Positions 61,103 to 64,000 of a stretch of 64,000 nucleotides of DNA are shown here, in pieces. Location of the stretch: contig JBPBQV010000021.1 of the NCBI GenBank assembly GCA_050955045.1, positions 1 through 64,000 of the forward strand, in the 5' to 3' direction. The notes under the pieces were generated by a model. It saw nothing but the letters and a program-made list of their open reading frames with translations. It had not been told where the DNA came from and did not search any database. Every line of letters starts with the position of its first letter. Position 1 is the stretch's first letter. Origin of the DNA: Mucilaginibacter_A sp050955045. GTDB lineage: Bacteria > Bacteroidota > Bacteroidia > Sphingobacteriales > Sphingobacteriaceae. Both the position numbers and the translations under genes were made by a program.

Positions 61103-62539
61103 ATGAAATTTAAAAATTATATATATACACTATTTGCAGGTGCAACTATCTTAGCATCTTGTAAAAAAGAGTTTCTTGTAGAAACTCCACCTACCGCAGT
61201 TCCAGTGAGTCTTGCTATTGCAACAGAGAATGACATGGCTGATGCAGTTAATGGTATGTATTCTACTATGCGAAGTTCAAATTCTTATGGCCGTGATATT
61301 CCGGTATTAGGAGATCTTTTAGCAGATAACGTTTATATCAGTTCAGCAAATTCTGGAAGATACTTGGCTGAAAATGCATACAATTATATCAACACAAATG
61401 CAGAAGCAGCTGATATCTGGAATCAAAATTATTATACAATTGGTCAAGCCAATAGAATAATTAATTCTGCTGTACCATCAAGCGCAACTTCCAATCAGTT
61501 GAAAGGTGAAGCTTATACAGTCAGGGGGTTAGCATATCTATCTTTAGTAAACTTTTTTGCTACTCCATTAACAGTAAGCTTAACCGCTATAGGTGTACCT
61601 ATTGTTACAAGTTTTCAAGGTGCATTAACCAAACCTGCACGTAATACAGTAGCTGAAGTTTATACAAGAATTAATACTGATTTAGATAGTGCTTTTACTT
61701 TAATGAGTGGTAGTGCAATAACATTACATTCTACAAATTCTTATTATGTAGCAAAATATGTAGCTAAAGCTATTCAAGCAAGAGCAAAACTTTACAGCGG
61801 AGATTATGCTGGTGCACGTGATGCAGCATTATCTGTTGTTCAAAATGGTGGTTATGCTTTAGTACCTTCAACTGGTTATGCCGCTTATTGGGCTAACAAT
61901 ACTGGTGTGTCTAATAAATCTGAGACTATGTTTGAACTGGCTTTAAATACAGCAACCAACAACGGTACAGCTGGATTGGATTGGATATATAGCAATGTTA
62001 CAAATGCTGGATATGGAGATTTGTTAGCAACTACTGACTTATATAATGCTTACTCAGCAACTGATATTAGGCGTACATTAATCACTAATGGTACGCGTGC
62101 AGCTAATAAAGCGCAAGCGTATATAGTTACAAAATATTCAAACGTAAGACAGACTGATCGAGATGATATAAAAATTATTCGCTATGCAGAAGTGCTACTT
62201 ACGCTTGCTGAAGGCTATGCTCGTACAACCGATGAAACAAACGCACGTTTTTATCTTAATCAGTTAGCAACGCTGCGTGATCCATCATTTGCAGGTTATG
62301 CATCAACTGGATCTCAGTTAATTACTGATATTTTGAATGAAAGGAGAAAAGAATTAGCTTTTGAAGGACTACGTTTTTTTGATTTTACTAGGTTAAATCT
62401 ACCGATCACCCGACCTCAAACTGCTGGTTCTGCTCCGTATTATCCAACAGTTTCACTGACTGATTATAGAAGAATACTTCCAATTCCACAAGGTGAAACT
62501 GATGCGAACCCAAATGTTAAACAAAATCCAAGTTATTAG
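61103..62539 (+). CDS. susD: SusD/RagB family outer-membrane lipoprotein
   Basis: A 478-residue surface lipoprotein that caps the SusC barrel and binds the nutrient. I place the start at ATG 61103 (MKFKNYIYTLFAGATILASC), ten bases after the susC stop. An earlier in-frame ATG at 61079 lies inside susC. The lipobox LASC gives a lipidated Cys at residue 20. VRGLAYLSLVNFFATPL is a TPR helix of the SusD fold, and IIRYAEVLLTLAEGYARTTDE, LNERRKELAFEGLRFFDFTR and YRRILPIPQGETDANPN are the C-terminal family motifs. Confidence 0.95.
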   Translation: MKFKNYIYTLFAGATILASCKKEFLVETPPTAVPVSLAIATENDMADAVNGMYSTMRSSNSYGRDIPVLGDLLADNVYISSANSGRYLAENAYNYINTNAEAADIWNQNYYTIGQANRIINSAVPSSATSNQLKGEAYTVRGLAYLSLVNFFATPLTVSLTAIGVPIVTSFQGALTKPARNTVAEVYTRINTDLDSAFTLMSGSAITLHSTNSYYVAKYVAKAIQARAKLYSGDYAGARDAALSVVQNGGYALVPSTGYAAYWANNTGVSNKSETMFELALNTATNNGTAGLDWIYSNVTNAGYGDLLATTDLYNAYSATDIRRTLITNGTRAANKAQAYIVTKYSNVRQTDRDDIKIIRYAEVLLTLAEGYARTTDETNARFYLNQLATLRDPSFAGYASTGSQLITDILNERRKELAFEGLRFFDFTRLNLPITRPQTAGSAPYYPTVSLTDYRRILPIPQGETDANPNVKQNPSY

Positions 62540-62555
62540 TTAATGTAGCTAAACA

Positions 62556-62594
62556 CAATAAAAAAGGCCTCCAGTTTGGAGGCCTTTTTTATTG
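62556..62594. terminator. strong bidirectional terminator after susD
   Basis: A perfect 18-bp stem (CAATAAAAAAGGCCTCCA against its complement) with loop GTT and T runs on both strands, 17 bases after the susD stop. Confidence 0.95.
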
Positions 62595-62655
62595 TAAAAC
62601 ATTTGATATTGATAATGTTTAAGACTAAATTAGATACATCTATATACATAATTTT

Positions 62656-63333
62656 ATGAAAAAGCATTTCTTTCTACTACTAACCTCATTGATTTTTATC
62701 GTAAATGTAAAAGCTCAATCTTCTCAAACTACTTTAGGCGGAGTTGTATTTAAAGAACAAAATTTTTCGGATGTTAAAGGTTCACCATATGTATTTGGTG
62801 ATTGGACAATAAGTACCGTACAAACATCAAACGGAATTTATAATAACATTAACATTAAGTATAGCGAATTGGATGACCAGGTTTATTTTAAAAATAAAGA
62901 ACAGGAAATGATGCAATTTGCTGATCCAGTAAAGGATTTTATATTTTCTTATAAACAAAATGATAAACAGGTATTAGCTCATTATCGTAACGGATATACA
63001 AATATCGCCGGCTCTAGTAGCAGTGCTTTTTTTGAAGTGTTAGTAGAGGGAAAAGTACAATTATTGAAAAAAACAACAAAAAAGGTTCGGGAAGAGGTGG
63101 TATATGGTTCAACAGTATCTAATAAAAGCTTCTTAACTACCACGAGATATTATATTATAACTCCAGAAAAAGGAATTTTGGTTAAAAAAGATAAAAAGTC
63201 TGTGTTAACAGCTTTGAGCATTAAACAAAATGAATTAGAAGATTACACCAAAAAAAATAATATCGATTTTAAAAAAGATGATGATATAATCAAAGTAATT
63301 GCATACTTCAACTCTATACAGCCAACCATTTAA
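62656..63333 (+). CDS. secreted protein of unknown function
   Basis: A 225-residue protein with a clear signal peptide (MKKHFFLLLTSLIFIVNVKAQ). The mature part reads SSQTTLGGVVFKEQNFSDVKGSPYVFGDW at its start, with LAHYRNGYTNIAGSSSSAFFEVLVEGKVQLLKKT in the middle, and is rich in Lys, Thr and aromatic residues. It is probably mostly beta. I know no family for it, though periplasmic proteins with a similar layout are common in this phylum. It is separated from susD by a strong terminator, so it is not part of that operon. Confidence 0.72.
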   Translation: MKKHFFLLLTSLIFIVNVKAQSSQTTLGGVVFKEQNFSDVKGSPYVFGDWTISTVQTSNGIYNNINIKYSELDDQVYFKNKEQEMMQFADPVKDFIFSYKQNDKQVLAHYRNGYTNIAGSSSSAFFEVLVEGKVQLLKKTTKKVREEVVYGSTVSNKSFLTTTRYYIITPEKGILVKKDKKSVLTALSIKQNELEDYTKKNNIDFKKDDDIIKVIAYFNSIQPTI

Positions 63334-63456
63334 TTATCTTATAAACTTTAACATTTATTATTTAGAGCTTACTCAAATCATAGCCACGTTATAAACAAAA
63401 TAGCGTTATTTACAGTTAGTTTTATACCTGTAAAACAACTAGTAAACCTAAATATC

Positions 63457-64000
63457 ATGGCTAAAAAAATAGTTCCTCGAGCAGATCAGAACAGCGATCT
63501 TGAACCTCTTAAAAATGTGCTTCAGCTTAAAAAAGCACCGGTAAAAACAGCAGCGCCTAAGAGTTCTAAAAAAGTTTTGTTACATGATTTACTGACAACT
63601 AATTCACTAGTTGAAAGTGTAAATAGCATAGACAGCATTCCGCTCAAACCTGTTGAAGTTTACAGCCTTTTTTCAGACTTTGACATAGACCTTTTCAAAG
63701 CCGGAAAACATTATAAACTATATGAACTTTTGGGTTCGCACACGCTGGAATACAAAGGCATTACCGGAACATATTTTGCTGTTTGGGCACCGAATGCACA
63801 AGTGGTTTATGTGATGGGTAATTTTAATGGCTGGAACAAAACCAGTCACCAGTTATTTGTGCGTTGGGACGGCTCGGGTATTTGGGAAGGATTTATTCCG
63901 AATGTTGGTCATGATGAAACGTATAAATATTCCATACGCTCTTTTTACGGAGAAGAATTGGAAAAAGGTGATCCTTTTGCATTGCGTTGGGAAGAACCAC
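63457..64000 (+). CDS. glgB: 1,4-alpha-glucan branching enzyme, partial (cut by window edge)
   Basis: The first 181 residues of a GlgB-type protein that runs past the window. A poorly conserved leader of about 70 residues is followed by the CBM48 domain: LYELLGSHTLEYKGITGTYFAVWAPNAQVVYVMGNFNGWNKTSHQL and IWEGFIPNVGHDETYKYSI, then KGDPFALRWEEP. Branching enzyme makes alpha-1,6 branches in glycogen. The catalytic GH13 domain is outside the window, so other CBM48-GH13 enzymes cannot be excluded, but the LGSH-x(5)-G-x(2)-G-x(2)-FAVWAPNA pattern is typical of GlgB. Start ATG 63457 gives MAKKIVPRADQ. Confidence 0.88.
   Translation, partial: MAKKIVPRADQNSDLEPLKNVLQLKKAPVKTAAPKSSKKVLLHDLLTTNSLVESVNSIDSIPLKPVEVYSLFSDFDIDLFKAGKHYKLYELLGSHTLEYKGITGTYFAVWAPNAQVVYVMGNFNGWNKTSHQLFVRWDGSGIWEGFIPNVGHDETYKYSIRSFYGEELEKGDPFALRWEEP

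Noticed and set aside
1..64000. CRISPR array, tRNA, rRNA, prophage or insertion sequence
   Set aside because: No regularly spaced direct repeats, cloverleaf, rRNA-like sequence, integrase or transposase was found; the palindromes are dispersed, not arrayed.

Overview
The window is AT-rich chromosomal DNA from a member of the Bacteroidota, most likely Sphingobacteriales or Cytophagales. Four things support this. There is a SusC/SusD pair. Several promoters have the TAnnTTTG box used in this phylum. There is a UpxY-type antiterminator in a polysaccharide operon, and a sphingolipid-type serine palmitoyltransferase. The FtsZ tail ends in NNSFLHDNVD, which I associate with this group. Genus and species cannot be read from the sequence. 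I see no rRNA, tRNA, CRISPR array, transposase or prophage.

Layout. (1) 1-20814, minus strand: a long exopolysaccharide or O-antigen operon. In order of transcription it runs Wza-like export lipoprotein, Wzc-like tyrosine kinase, UpxY antiterminator, asparagine synthase homologue, a series of GT4 and GT2 glycosyltransferases, an acyltransferase, an FkbM methyltransferase, a Wzy-like polymerase and a GT4 gene cut by the window edge. (2) 20894-22769, plus strand: a divergent GT2 and a WecA-like initiating phosphoglycosyltransferase. (3) 22815-28333: gapA, a small possible winged-helix protein, a GNAT enzyme, pgk and a secreted CocE/NonD hydrolase. (4) 28489-44194: a complete dcw division and cell-wall cluster, mraZ-rsmH-ftsL-ftsI-murE-mraY-murD-ftsW-murG-murC-ftsQ-ftsA-ftsZ, with a three-repeat MraZ operator upstream, followed by spt. 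(5) 45779-51392: a histone H1-like protein, dapA, ligA, a TauE/SafE permease with its DUF1634 partner, and an MpaB-type protein. (6) 51467-57693: arginine metabolism (arginine decarboxylase, CtlX, arginine deiminase homologue) and argS. (7) 57976-64000: susC, susD, a secreted unknown and the start of glgB.

The most unusual structure is a family of about 32-nt interspersed palindromes with 14-nt arms around a 4-nt centre. The approximate consensus is GATRCTKYTTTTAY, then CGGY, then RTAAAARMAGYATC. One copy after pgk is a perfect inverted repeat. Other copies, full or half, lie in gaps of the dcw cluster, inside coding genes in frame (argS is the clearest; ftsQ, ligA, an MpaB-type gene and two glycosyltransferases are others), and at gene ends. 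In four genes the element starts exactly at the second base of the stop codon. The pattern resembles Rickettsia palindromic elements in behaviour but not in sequence, and I do not recognise it as a described family. Some half-copies inside genes could be common codons for Val-Lys-Glu-Ala, and these are marked as weaker.
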